Below are positions 1 to 7,636 of a DNA stretch of 64,000 nucleotides, one piece after another (the first letter of the stretch is position 1; every line of letters starts with the position of its first letter). The DNA comes from an uncultured Olsenella sp. (GTDB lineage Bacteria; Actinomycetota; Coriobacteriia; Coriobacteriales; Atopobiaceae): NCBI GenBank assembly GCA_900314495.1, contig OMVJ01000012.1:1-64000 (forward strand), given 5' to 3'. Made by a program: the position numbers and the translations under genes. Under the pieces are notes generated by a model that was not told the DNA's origin, made no database searches, and saw nothing but the letters and a program-made list of their open reading frames with translations.

Positions 1-756
1 GAGCAGGCCCAGCACGCAGAAGAGGAGGGCGAGGATGTTGAAGAAGGGCAGGGGCCGGTAGTCCTTGAAGAGCGAGAGGATCATGCGCAGCACCTTGGCC
101 CCGTCCGAGAAGGTGGAGAGCTTGGACTCGGAGCCCTCCGGGCGGTCGCGGTAGTCGATGGGCACCTGCTCGATTCGCCAGCGCTTGTCCACGGCGTGGA
201 TGGAGAGCTCGGTCTCTATCTCGAAGCCCGGGGAGAGGACGGGCAGGGTCCTGGCGAAGGCGCGGTTGTAGGCGCGGTAGCCGGTCATGACGTCGCGGAA
301 CTCGAAGCCGTAGAGCCGCCTTATGAGCCAGCGCACCAGGTCGTTTCCGAAGCCGTGGAAGGCGCGGGTGTTCTCCTCGCCGTAGGTGCCGTTGGAGAGC
401 CGGTCCCCCACCACGTGGTCGGCCCGGCCGGCCATGAGGGGCTCCAGCAGGGCCGGGGCGGCCTCGGCGGGGTAGGTGTCGTCCCCGTCCACCATCACGT
501 AGAAGTCCGCGTCCACGTCCCGGTGCATCTGGCGCACCACGTTGCCCTTGCCCTGGCGGGGCTCCAGGCGCACCACGGCCCCGTGCTCCCGGGCTATGCG
601 GGCGGTGCCGTCCTTGGAGTTGTTGTCGTACACGTAGACCCTGGCGCCGGGCAGGCACCGGCGGAAGTCGTCCACCACCTTGCCCACGGTGAGGGCCTCG
701 TTGTAGCAGGGCACGAGGACGGCCACGCCCTCGTACGTGCGGTTGGTCTCGGTCAT
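1..756 (-). CDS. Family 2 glycosyltransferase, DPM1-like (3' end outside window)
   Basis: Read from an ATG at 756 with an open frame to the window edge, so the C-terminus is missing. The protein starts directly in a GT-A fold: a VLVPCYNEA strand, then DNNSKDGT for nucleotide-sugar binding, and a VDGDDTYP segment carrying the metal-binding Asp residues. A later FEIETEL stretch and the visible C-terminal end (FFNILALLFCVLG), which begins a membrane helix, fit the dolichyl/polyprenyl-phosphate mannose synthase type. It probably transfers a hexose from an NDP-sugar to a lipid carrier at the inner membrane face, for cell-envelope glycan or glycoprotein assembly. The exact sugar and acceptor cannot be read. 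It is divergent from the downstream PBP gene. Confidence 0.85.
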   Translation of the reverse strand, partial: MTETNRTYEGVAVLVPCYNEALTVGKVVDDFRRCLPGARVYVYDNNSKDGTARIAREHGAVVRLEPRQGKGNVVRQMHRDVDADFYVMVDGDDTYPAEAAPALLEPLMAGRADHVVGDRLSNGTYGEENTRAFHGFGNDLVRWLIRRLYGFEFRDVMTGYRAYNRAFARTLPVLSPGFEIETELSIHAVDKRWRIEQVPIDYRDRPEGSESKLSTFSDGAKVLRMILSLFKDYRPLPFFNILALLFCVLGLL

Positions 757-924
757 GCGCGTCTCCACATCGGGTCTTGGGAAGGGTGAGGGGCTTGTAG
801 CGGCCGGTCCATATTCTAACTGTGGCCACACGCGACCGTGAACCCCTCAGTCGCCTTCAACGTTTGCGGCGCAATCATCACAAAACCAAGCCGTTAGGAA
901 TAGATGGAATCATGGCCGTGCTCC

Positions 925-930
925 TATAAT
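925..930 (+). promoter_or_regulatory. Consensus -10 box for the PBP gene
   Basis: A perfect TATAAT lies 30 bases upstream of the PBP start, with a plausible start point near 937 and an AAGGAGG Shine-Dalgarno sequence at about 947-953. No convincing -35 hexamer is seen 16-18 bases upstream. The 757-959 spacer separates two divergent genes and shows nothing else clear. Confidence 0.5.
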
Positions 931-959
931 AAGCCTAACTGTCAATAAGGAGGACATAC

Positions 960-3143
960 ATGGGCGTCCGCACGCGCAGAGCACGTAAGCACTCCCGTAC
1001 CCATATCGTTGGTTTTGGCATCGCAGGCATCCTGGGCTTCATCTGCATGCTGGTCATCGCCCTTGGCATCTCGCTGGGGGCCTTGGTCAACTCATGGCTG
1101 CAGGACCTGCCGGACTACAACTCGGCCGACGCCTACCTGGTGGCCGAGCCCACGGACGTCTACGATGCCAGTGGCAACGTCATAGCCGAGTACTACCTTC
1201 AGAACCGCATCTCCGTCACCAAGGACGAGGTCTCCCCTTACGTCATGAAGGGCACGGTCGACACGGAGGACGTTCGCTTCTACCAGCACAACGGCGTGGA
1301 CCCGCAGGGCATTCTGCGCGCCGTCGTCGTCCAGTTCACCGGCGGTTCCGAGGGCGCCTCCACCATCACGCAGCAGCTTGTGAGGAACACCGTCCTCTCG
1401 GACGAGCAGTTCGAGCGCACGCTCAAGCGCAAGGTGCGCGAGGCCTACATCGCCATCCAGATGGAGAAGAAGTACTCCAAGGACCAGATCCTCATGATGT
1501 ACCTCAACACCATCTACTACGGCCACTCCGCCTACGGCATCCAAGCCGCATCCATCACCTACTTCAACAAGGACGCCAAGGACCTCACGCTGGCAGAGGC
1601 GGCGCTCCTCGTCGGCCTGCCACAGTCCCCCTCCTACTATGACCCGACGGAGAACCCCGAGGCAGCCATCGCCCGCCGCAACACGGTTCTGGACCGCATG
1701 CTCAGCGCGGGTGACATCAGCCAGGAGGAGCATGACGCCGCCCAGGCGGAGCCCCTGACCCTCAACCAGGGCGAGGTGCTGGACTCCCAGGGTACCTACC
1801 CCTACTTCACGGACTACGTGAAGCAGCTTCTGCTTGCGGACTTCGACGAGGACACCATCTTCCAGGGCGGCCTCAAGGTCTACACCACGCTTGACCCAAC
1901 CGCCCAGCAAACCGCCCAGGACATCGTCACCACGCACCTGGACCAGTTTGGTAACGACCGCCTTGAGTGCGCCCTCGTGGCCATTGACCCCACCACCGGC
2001 TACATCAAGGCAATGATCGGCGGCCGCGACTACAACACGGACCAGTACAACCTTGCCACCCAGGCCAAGCGACAGCCGGGCTCCTCCTTCAAGACCTACA
2101 CGCTCGCCGCGGCCATTCGGGAGGGCATGAACCCGGACATCCTGATCAACGCCAACTCGCCGCTGCAGATCTCCTCGGGCTGGCGCGTCCAGAACTACGG
2201 CAACGAGTCCTATGGAACCATCACCCTGCGCAAGGCAATCGCCATCTCCTCCAACACCGCCTTCGCCCAGGTTGCCGAGGCCATCGGTGCAGACAAGATC
2301 GTCCAGGCCGCGCACGACATGGGTGTTGACGAGGAGCTCTCGCCCTACGCCTCCATCACCCTAGGTACCGAGGGCGTGCCCGTGGTCCAGATGGCGGAGG
2401 CCTACTCCACCCTCGCGGCCGACGGCGTCCACCGTGACTCCGTTGCCATCACCAAGATCGAGGACAGGAACGGCAACACCGTTTACGAGCACAAGGACGA
2501 GCCCACCCAAGCGCTGGATGCCGGCGTGGCGGAGGCCGTGACGGACGTGCTACAGGGCGTCTGCAAGCCGGGTGGCACGGCATACGTGATTGCCAACACG
2601 CTCACGGCCGACCAGCCCGTTGCCGGCAAGACGGGCACGTCCGAGAACTACCGTGACCTCTGGTTCTGCGGCTACACCCCCCAGGTGGCCATTGCCGTTT
2701 GGACCGGCTACCGCCAGGAGGACACCGTCACCGACGCCTACGGCAACGAGGCACACCCCTACTCCGTGGCCGTGCCCGTCTTCGTTGACTACGTGAACGC
2801 CACGCTTGACGGCCTGCCTCGGCAGGAGTTCCCAACGAACGGCACCACGCCCACCTACAAGAGCAACTCCGAGTGGACCTTCACCAACACGGAGAGCTAC
2901 GTCAACCAGTACAGCGACTACTACACGTACGACGACTCTTATTATTCGGGCGACTACTCCGGCGACTATTCGGGTGACTACTCTGGCGATTACTCGTCCG
3001 ACGGCTATTCGGATGGCCAGAGCTCCTATTCCGACGGCACCGGGACCGGCTACTACGACGGCTACAGTTCCGACGACCAGTCTGGCTACGGCGAGGGCTA
3101 CGGTGGGGATACCGGAGGCGGGGACGCAGGCGGCGGGTACTAG
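960..3143 (+). CDS. Class A penicillin-binding protein (PBP1A family)
   Basis: A bifunctional murein synthase of 727 residues. A short basic N-terminus leads into one membrane helix (about residues 18-45). The GT51 glycosyltransferase domain follows (about 85-260), with the catalytic Glu in EDVRFYQHNG (near 102), GASTITQQLVRN and RKVREAYIA. The transpeptidase domain (about 340-620) has the S-x-x-K motif in PGSSFKTY (near 375), SSN (near 430) and KTGT (near 556). It polymerises lipid II and cross-links peptides outside the membrane. The C-terminus is a low-complexity Tyr/Ser/Gly/Asp tail of about 85 residues that includes four SGDY-type units in tandem. A strong AAGGAGG sits just before the ATG. 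The next gene is convergent. Confidence 0.95.
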   Translation: MGVRTRRARKHSRTHIVGFGIAGILGFICMLVIALGISLGALVNSWLQDLPDYNSADAYLVAEPTDVYDASGNVIAEYYLQNRISVTKDEVSPYVMKGTVDTEDVRFYQHNGVDPQGILRAVVVQFTGGSEGASTITQQLVRNTVLSDEQFERTLKRKVREAYIAIQMEKKYSKDQILMMYLNTIYYGHSAYGIQAASITYFNKDAKDLTLAEAALLVGLPQSPSYYDPTENPEAAIARRNTVLDRMLSAGDISQEEHDAAQAEPLTLNQGEVLDSQGTYPYFTDYVKQLLLADFDEDTIFQGGLKVYTTLDPTAQQTAQDIVTTHLDQFGNDRLECALVAIDPTTGYIKAMIGGRDYNTDQYNLATQAKRQPGSSFKTYTLAAAIREGMNPDILINANSPLQISSGWRVQNYGNESYGTITLRKAIAISSNTAFAQVAEAIGADKIVQAAHDMGVDEELSPYASITLGTEGVPVVQMAEAYSTLAADGVHRDSVAITKIEDRNGNTVYEHKDEPTQALDAGVAEAVTDVLQGVCKPGGTAYVIANTLTADQPVAGKTGTSENYRDLWFCGYTPQVAIAVWTGYRQEDTVTDAYGNEAHPYSVAVPVFVDYVNATLDGLPRQEFPTNGTTPTYKSNSEWTFTNTESYVNQYSDYYTYDDSYYSGDYSGDYSGDYSGDYSSDGYSDGQSSYSDGTGTGYYDGYSSDDQSGYGEGYGGDTGGGDAGGGY

Positions 3144-3171
3144 TCTTCCAGGGCGCGTCACAAGCCACGAA

Positions 3172-3203
3172 AGGGGGCCGCGGGCAGAATGCCGGCGGCC
3201 CCT
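3172..3203 (+). terminator. Rho-independent terminator after the PBP gene
   Basis: A GC-rich inverted repeat (AGGGG-CCGC pairing with GCGGCCCCT, one bulged G) lies 30 bases after the PBP stop and is followed by a short T-rich stretch. The convergent argR stop is 60 bases further on, so it may serve both. Confidence 0.55.
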
Positions 3204-3263
3204 CACTTTCTATGAATGCTTGTGGCGCAGAATCAAAGCCCAAGGCCCTGCCAGCCCCGTGCG

Positions 3264-3860
3264 CTACTCTTCCTCTGGAGTCAAGTCAGGTGCTGCGCCG
3301 TCGTCCTCGACGGCGGGCTCTTCTGGTGCCTCTTCCTCCGGCCCGTCCTCCGCAACAAGCCCCTCCTCCTGGAGCTCCTCGCCGTCCTCGTCTTCACCGT
3401 CCGCCTGGGACTTGCGCTTCTTGCGCTTCTCCACCGTCCTGAGCTTCTCCACCAAGGCCACCACGTTCTTGGCGCCCTCGTCGTCCTTCGAGATGATGAG
3501 CACCGTGTCTATGCCGGCCACAGAGCCGACAACGTCCACGATGCCCGCGGCATCCACGGCCGCGCCGATGCCGGGCGCCGTGCCGGACTGAGCCTTCACA
3601 ACCGTTAAGTTGTTGATAGCCTCAACACCCACCACGAACTCGGAGATCATCCTCTGCAGGTGAAGGTCCTCCGCCAGAACATATACGCCCTCGGGCAGCT
3701 TGCGCAGGCCCATGTCGGCAATGTCGCGCGATGCCGTCGCTTGCGTGCAGGTATAGCCAGCGTTGCGAAGCTCGTCAACAAGCGCGCGCTGCGTCTTGAT
3801 TGACTTGTTGCGAACAATCCACTTGATTGCTTCCTGCCTACCGTTGCGCCTCTTGACCAT
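3264..3860 (-). CDS. argR: Arginine repressor ArgR with acidic C-terminal extension
   Basis: The N-terminal winged helix (about residues 1-70) contains KSIKTQRALVDEL and the recognition segment TQATASRDIADMG. The C-terminal arginine-binding/hexamerisation domain (about 80-150) contains GTAPGIGAAVDAAG and AGIDTVLIIS. It would bind ARG boxes and repress arginine biosynthesis when arginine is bound. ATG 3860 is preferred over a GTG at 3878, because GGAGG lies 11 bases before the ATG and inside the longer version. Family members are about 150 residues; this one adds a tail of about 50 residues, first basic (EKRKKRK) and then strongly acidic Glu/Asp. No arginine genes are near. Confidence 0.92.
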   Translation of the reverse strand: MVKRRNGRQEAIKWIVRNKSIKTQRALVDELRNAGYTCTQATASRDIADMGLRKLPEGVYVLAEDLHLQRMISEFVVGVEAINNLTVVKAQSGTAPGIGAAVDAAGIVDVVGSVAGIDTVLIISKDDEGAKNVVALVEKLRTVEKRKKRKSQADGEDEDGEELQEEGLVAEDGPEEEAPEEPAVEDDGAAPDLTPEEE

Positions 3861-4149
3861 AGAAGGGTCTGCCTCCACGAACTCAGTCTCCCACGGGACT
3901 TAGCTTAGGTTCCGATTTCGTTCCGACACTTCATCAAATAGTATCCTACGTTATCGCATTCAGAACGGTGACGAAAAATGGCCAAATAAACCTATTGGCA
4001 ACTGTTCGGTGGGAAATTATTTCAACCTATCGCTTCCATAACATGCACGGTCGCACATTCCGCTTCTGGCAGTCGCATCCCGCATGCCGTAGAATCTAAG
4101 CACTTGCATGCGCAACCCCTCCCACCAAAGCCAGCTCAAAGGAAACACC

Positions 4150-5565
4150 ATGGCCTCCTACAATCGCGACACGTCGGGAAGATCTACCAGACGTTCCTCC
4201 CAAGCAAGGGCCCGCAGCCACCAGTCCGGCCGCTATCAGTCCGGGCAGTCGCGCCCGGGGCAGCATTCCCGCTCCCAACGCGGCTCCTCCCAGCGTCCCG
4301 GCGACCGCAGGAGAAGGGGCGACCTCTCCATGCCCGACACCGGCTACACCCTTCACTCGCGTCGCGTGAGCTTCAACAGCCGCGGCAACACCTTCGCGGA
4401 ACGCGTGGCCAACCTGGACGGCAGGCTGCTCGTGCTTGGCGCAATCGTGATTCTGGTTGTCATCGTGCTCATCGTGGGCATCTCCAGCTGCGTCCGGGGT
4501 TCCCAGCGGGACGCCCAGCCCACTGAGGAGCAGACCCAAGAAGAGCAGAAGCCCAGGGTCGCGTCCGGCCTTTCGGACGACCTCACGAGCAAGTTCAACG
4601 CTGCCCTTGACCGCAACGACCGACTGGCACAAATCGCCCAGAACGCCGACCAGTACGAGGACGAGCGCCTGCTTGAGCTCGCCCTCAACGAGCCCGACGC
4701 CATCTCCTTCGTGGCGGGCTATCCCACCGCAGACAAGTCCACCAAACCCTACGACGAGAAGGTGACCCGTGGCTCCGTCCCCCAGATCTTTGACTGGGAC
4801 ACGCGTTGGGGCTACATGACGTACGGGGACGGCCCGCTTGCGGTCACCGGCTCCGCCCCCACCACGCTGGCCATGGCATACATGGGCCTCACCGGCCAAA
4901 CCGACGTCACCCCCGCGACCATTGCGCAGAGCGCAACGTCCCAGTCCACCTCCACCAGCAAGTCCGTTGACTCTGCCGAGTCGGTCATAGCCCTCGCGCA
5001 GGGCATCGGCCTCACCGCCGAGCAGTACGAGGTCTCCACGGACAACCTCTCCTACGGGCTCTCCGACACGTCCGTCATTGCCGCGCAGATCAACGCCGAC
5101 ACGTTCACCTCCGAGCAGCACTGGGTGCTCGTGGTGGGCGCAAACTCCGACGGGTCCCTCACGGTCTTCGACCCAACCTCTTCCAGCATCTCGTCCCACA
5201 CGTGGTATGCCGGCACCCTAGCCTCCTCCAGCAATGCCTTCGTCTCCATAAGCGTGGACGACGAGCAGCTTGCCGCAATCCAGAAGGGGCTCAATTCCAA
5301 CGGGTCCAGCTCGGCTTCCAGCTCAACGTCTACAAGCGGTACCGACAGCGGCACCAGCTCCTCCGCCACCGGCAGCTCAAGCCAAGAGAACGAGGAGGAC
5401 TCGGCAACCTCAAGCGAAGAGTCATCCTCCGGCACAAGGTCCAGCAGCACTGGGGCCAGCTCGGAGTCCGATTCGTCGGAATCGTCCGGTGCCTCTGGCA
5501 CGTCTGAGTCTGCCGATTCGTCGTCAAGCTCCTCAAGCTCGTCCGACAAGTACGTCGGCCTGTAG
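4150..5565 (+). CDS. Membrane-anchored C39-like (peptidase_C39_2) domain protein, active Cys missing
   Basis: The protein has 471 residues. It has a basic, Ser/Arg/Gln-rich cytoplasmic N-terminus (about 1-95), one membrane helix (LLVLGAIVILVVIVLIVG), then an extracellular domain (about 200-365) laid out like C39-type cysteine peptidases: a WDTRWGY motif, GSAPTTLAM where active family members have G-C-G-P-T, and EQHWVLVVGA containing the family His. Cys is replaced by Ser (near residue 235), so proteolysis is doubtful. The last 100 residues are Ser/Thr/Glu/Asp low complexity, perhaps a wall spacer. ATG 4150 has AAAGGAAA before it; an ATG at 4108 has no such site. The role is unknown; peptide or wall binding is a guess. 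Confidence 0.75.
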   Translation: MASYNRDTSGRSTRRSSQARARSHQSGRYQSGQSRPGQHSRSQRGSSQRPGDRRRRGDLSMPDTGYTLHSRRVSFNSRGNTFAERVANLDGRLLVLGAIVILVVIVLIVGISSCVRGSQRDAQPTEEQTQEEQKPRVASGLSDDLTSKFNAALDRNDRLAQIAQNADQYEDERLLELALNEPDAISFVAGYPTADKSTKPYDEKVTRGSVPQIFDWDTRWGYMTYGDGPLAVTGSAPTTLAMAYMGLTGQTDVTPATIAQSATSQSTSTSKSVDSAESVIALAQGIGLTAEQYEVSTDNLSYGLSDTSVIAAQINADTFTSEQHWVLVVGANSDGSLTVFDPTSSSISSHTWYAGTLASSSNAFVSISVDDEQLAAIQKGLNSNGSSSASSSTSTSGTDSGTSSSATGSSSQENEEDSATSSEESSSGTRSSSTGASSESDSSESSGASGTSESADSSSSSSSSSDKYVGL

Positions 5566-5647
5566 AAAGGCCCCGACGGCGGCCGGCCAGCCACCAGCCC
5601 CTGGCCAGGGAATCCCAGCTGGAAAACAGAGTTCGCGTCACACAAGC

Positions 5648-5675
5648 AGGGGCCCACACGAGCGTGTGGGCCCCT
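5648..5675. terminator. Bidirectional terminator hairpin
   Basis: A perfect 12-bp stem (AGGGGCCCACAC with its complement) and a GAGC loop sits between the convergent C39-like gene and the phosphoglucomutase gene, followed by CTCTT on the plus side. Confidence 0.75.
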
Positions 5676-5710
5676 CTCTTACTCGCTTTGCGCGTGGCTT
5701 GCGCGGGATC

Positions 5711-7432
5711 CTACTTCAGGATGTTCTCCGCAGCCTCCTGCAGCTTGGCGCGAACGGCCTCGGCGTCGGCACGGGTTGCGCCCTTGGCGAACAGGTAGGC
5801 CTTGACCTTGGGCTCGGTGCCAGACGGACGGAAGATGACCTTGTTGTCGTCCTCCAGGCGGTACTCGATGACGTTGGCGGGCGGCAGGTTCTGCGGGGCC
5901 TCCTTCTGCAGGCCAGAGACGCGCGGCATCTCGGGACCGGTGGCGAAGTCGGTAACGCCGGTGACCTTGTAGCCGGCGATCTCGGTCAGCGGACTGGTGC
6001 GCAGGCCGTCCATGATCTCCTTCATGCGGACGGCGCCGGCGGCACCCGGGAAGGCGGCGTTGACGGTGCCGTTCAGGTAGTAGCCGTACTTCTTGTACAG
6101 CTCCTCCATGGCCTCATAGAGGTCCATGCCCTTCTCGGCATAGTAGGCAGCCATCTCGACGCACATCTCCACGGCGACGATGGCGTCCTTGTCGCGGGCG
6201 TGGGTACCGACGAGGTAGCCGTAGGACTCCTCGAAGCCCATGAGGTAACGGTCCTCCTCGCCCTCGGCCTTGAGCTGGTCAATCTGGTCGCCAATGTACT
6301 TGAAGCCGGTGAGGACGCGGCGCATCTCGAAGCCGTGGTCGCGCGCCAGGGCGTCGGGCATGACGGAGGAGACGATGGTGGAGACGGCGACCTTGGTCTT
6401 GGGGTCCTCACCGCGGTCCTCGGCCATCTTGATGAGCCAGTCCATCATGAGGACGCCCATCTCGTTGCCGGACAGGAGCACGTACTCGCCGTTGTGCGGG
6501 ATTGCGGTGCCCATGCGGTCGGCGTCAGGGTCGGTGGCAACGACCAGGTTGGGCTTGACCTCGTCGGCCAGCTTGAGGGCCAGCTCCAGAGCCTCGCGGA
6601 ACTCGGGGTTGGGGTACTTGCAGGTGGGGAAGTTGCCGTCCGGGTCCTTCTGCTCGGGCACGACCTCCACGTCGTTGACGCCAATCTCCTTCAGGATGCG
6701 GGTGACGCACTCCATGCCGGTGCCGTTGAGCGGGGTGTAGACGACCTTGTAGCCCTCGGGAGCCTTGAAGCCGGGGACGGAGACCTTCTTCACGTTCTCG
6801 ATGAAGTTGTCCAGAACCTCCTCGGGCGTCCACTCGATGAGGCCCTTCTCCAGGCCCTCCTCGAAGCTCATCATCTTGGCGCCGCCGAAGACGGGGGTCT
6901 TGGCGATGGAGGCGGAAATCTCGTCAGCGGCCTCGTTGGCGATCTGGCCACCGTTGTCGTTGTAGACCTTGTAGCCGTTGTACTGGGCGGGGTTGTGGGA
7001 GGCGGTCAGCACGATGCCCGCGGAGGTGTGCAGGTAGCGAACCGCGAAGGACAGCGTGGGGACGGGCTCGATGCGGGGGTAGACGTAGACGTGAATGCCG
7101 TTTGCGGCCAGCACGCCAGCGGCGACCTTCTGGAAGTCCTCGCCCTTCAGGCGGGAGTCACGCGCGAGGGCCAGGGTGGGGTTCTCGTAGTGGGCGTTCA
7201 GATAGTCCGCGACGCCCTGAGTTGCCTGGGCAATGACGTAGACGTTCATGCGGTTGGTGCCAACGCCCAGCGTGCCGCGCAGGCCAGCGGTGCCGAACTC
7301 CAGGTCGCGATAGAACGCGTCGTTGAGCTTCTCCTCGTCACCGGCGAGCAGCTCGTCGAGCTCGGCCTTCAGGTCCGGCTCAGTGACGTTCTCTTTCCAG
7401 AGTTGTACCTTGGCCTCAGTTTCCTTGTCCAT
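5711..7432 (-). CDS. pgm: Phosphoglucomutase / phosphomannomutase
   Basis: A 573-residue alpha-D-phosphohexomutase that interconverts hexose-1- and hexose-6-phosphate through a phosphoserine enzyme. Motifs in order are: the active serine loop LTASHNPAQYNG (Ser near 145), the Mg2+ loop ATDPDADRMG, the sugar-specificity loop GFEESYGY, and the C-terminal phosphate-binding loop FRPSGTEPKVK. The length and the FEESYG sequence match the long PgcA-type phosphoglucomutases of Gram-positives, which feed UDP-glucose and wall precursors. The start has GAAAGAGG upstream. It is transcribed divergently from rlmKL. Gluco- versus manno-specificity is not certain. Confidence 0.93.
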   Translation of the reverse strand: MDKETEAKVQLWKENVTEPDLKAELDELLAGDEEKLNDAFYRDLEFGTAGLRGTLGVGTNRMNVYVIAQATQGVADYLNAHYENPTLALARDSRLKGEDFQKVAAGVLAANGIHVYVYPRIEPVPTLSFAVRYLHTSAGIVLTASHNPAQYNGYKVYNDNGGQIANEAADEISASIAKTPVFGGAKMMSFEEGLEKGLIEWTPEEVLDNFIENVKKVSVPGFKAPEGYKVVYTPLNGTGMECVTRILKEIGVNDVEVVPEQKDPDGNFPTCKYPNPEFREALELALKLADEVKPNLVVATDPDADRMGTAIPHNGEYVLLSGNEMGVLMMDWLIKMAEDRGEDPKTKVAVSTIVSSVMPDALARDHGFEMRRVLTGFKYIGDQIDQLKAEGEEDRYLMGFEESYGYLVGTHARDKDAIVAVEMCVEMAAYYAEKGMDLYEAMEELYKKYGYYLNGTVNAAFPGAAGAVRMKEIMDGLRTSPLTEIAGYKVTGVTDFATGPEMPRVSGLQKEAPQNLPPANVIEYRLEDDNKVIFRPSGTEPKVKAYLFAKGATRADAEAVRAKLQEAAENILK

Positions 7433-7485
7433 GTAGGCAGCCTCTTTCCACTTGAGATTCGGTGCCGCGCGGGCTGGCGCGACAT

Positions 7486-7513
7486 AACTCGACGCAGCGT
7501 ATTTTATCGAGTT
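7486..7513. promoter_or_regulatory. Dyad in the pgm/rlmKL divergent spacer
   Basis: A 7-bp inverted repeat, AACTCGA and TCGAGTT, separated by 14 bases overlaps a minus-strand TAAAAT that could be the pgm -10 box. It could be an operator; no regulator is implied. Confidence 0.3.
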
Positions 7514-7636
7514 TGCGAGCTGTTCACGTGGTTGTTATGGTCGGCGGGCTATGTGCTCTGGTAGACGGGAAACCCGCGCGTATCATTCCTCCGTGGGGCG
7601 CGTGTGGGCGCCACGGTACGGGCGAAAGGTGACCCG

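Noticed and set aside
196-789. A 197-codon plus-strand frame rich in Val/Gly/His
   Set aside because: Opposite-strand shadow of the family 2 glycosyltransferase; low-complexity composition typical of antisense frames in GC-rich DNA.
5270-7564. A 764-codon plus-strand frame
   Set aside because: It lies antisense to phosphoglucomutase, which has complete family motifs; the plus-strand translation shows none and a biased composition.
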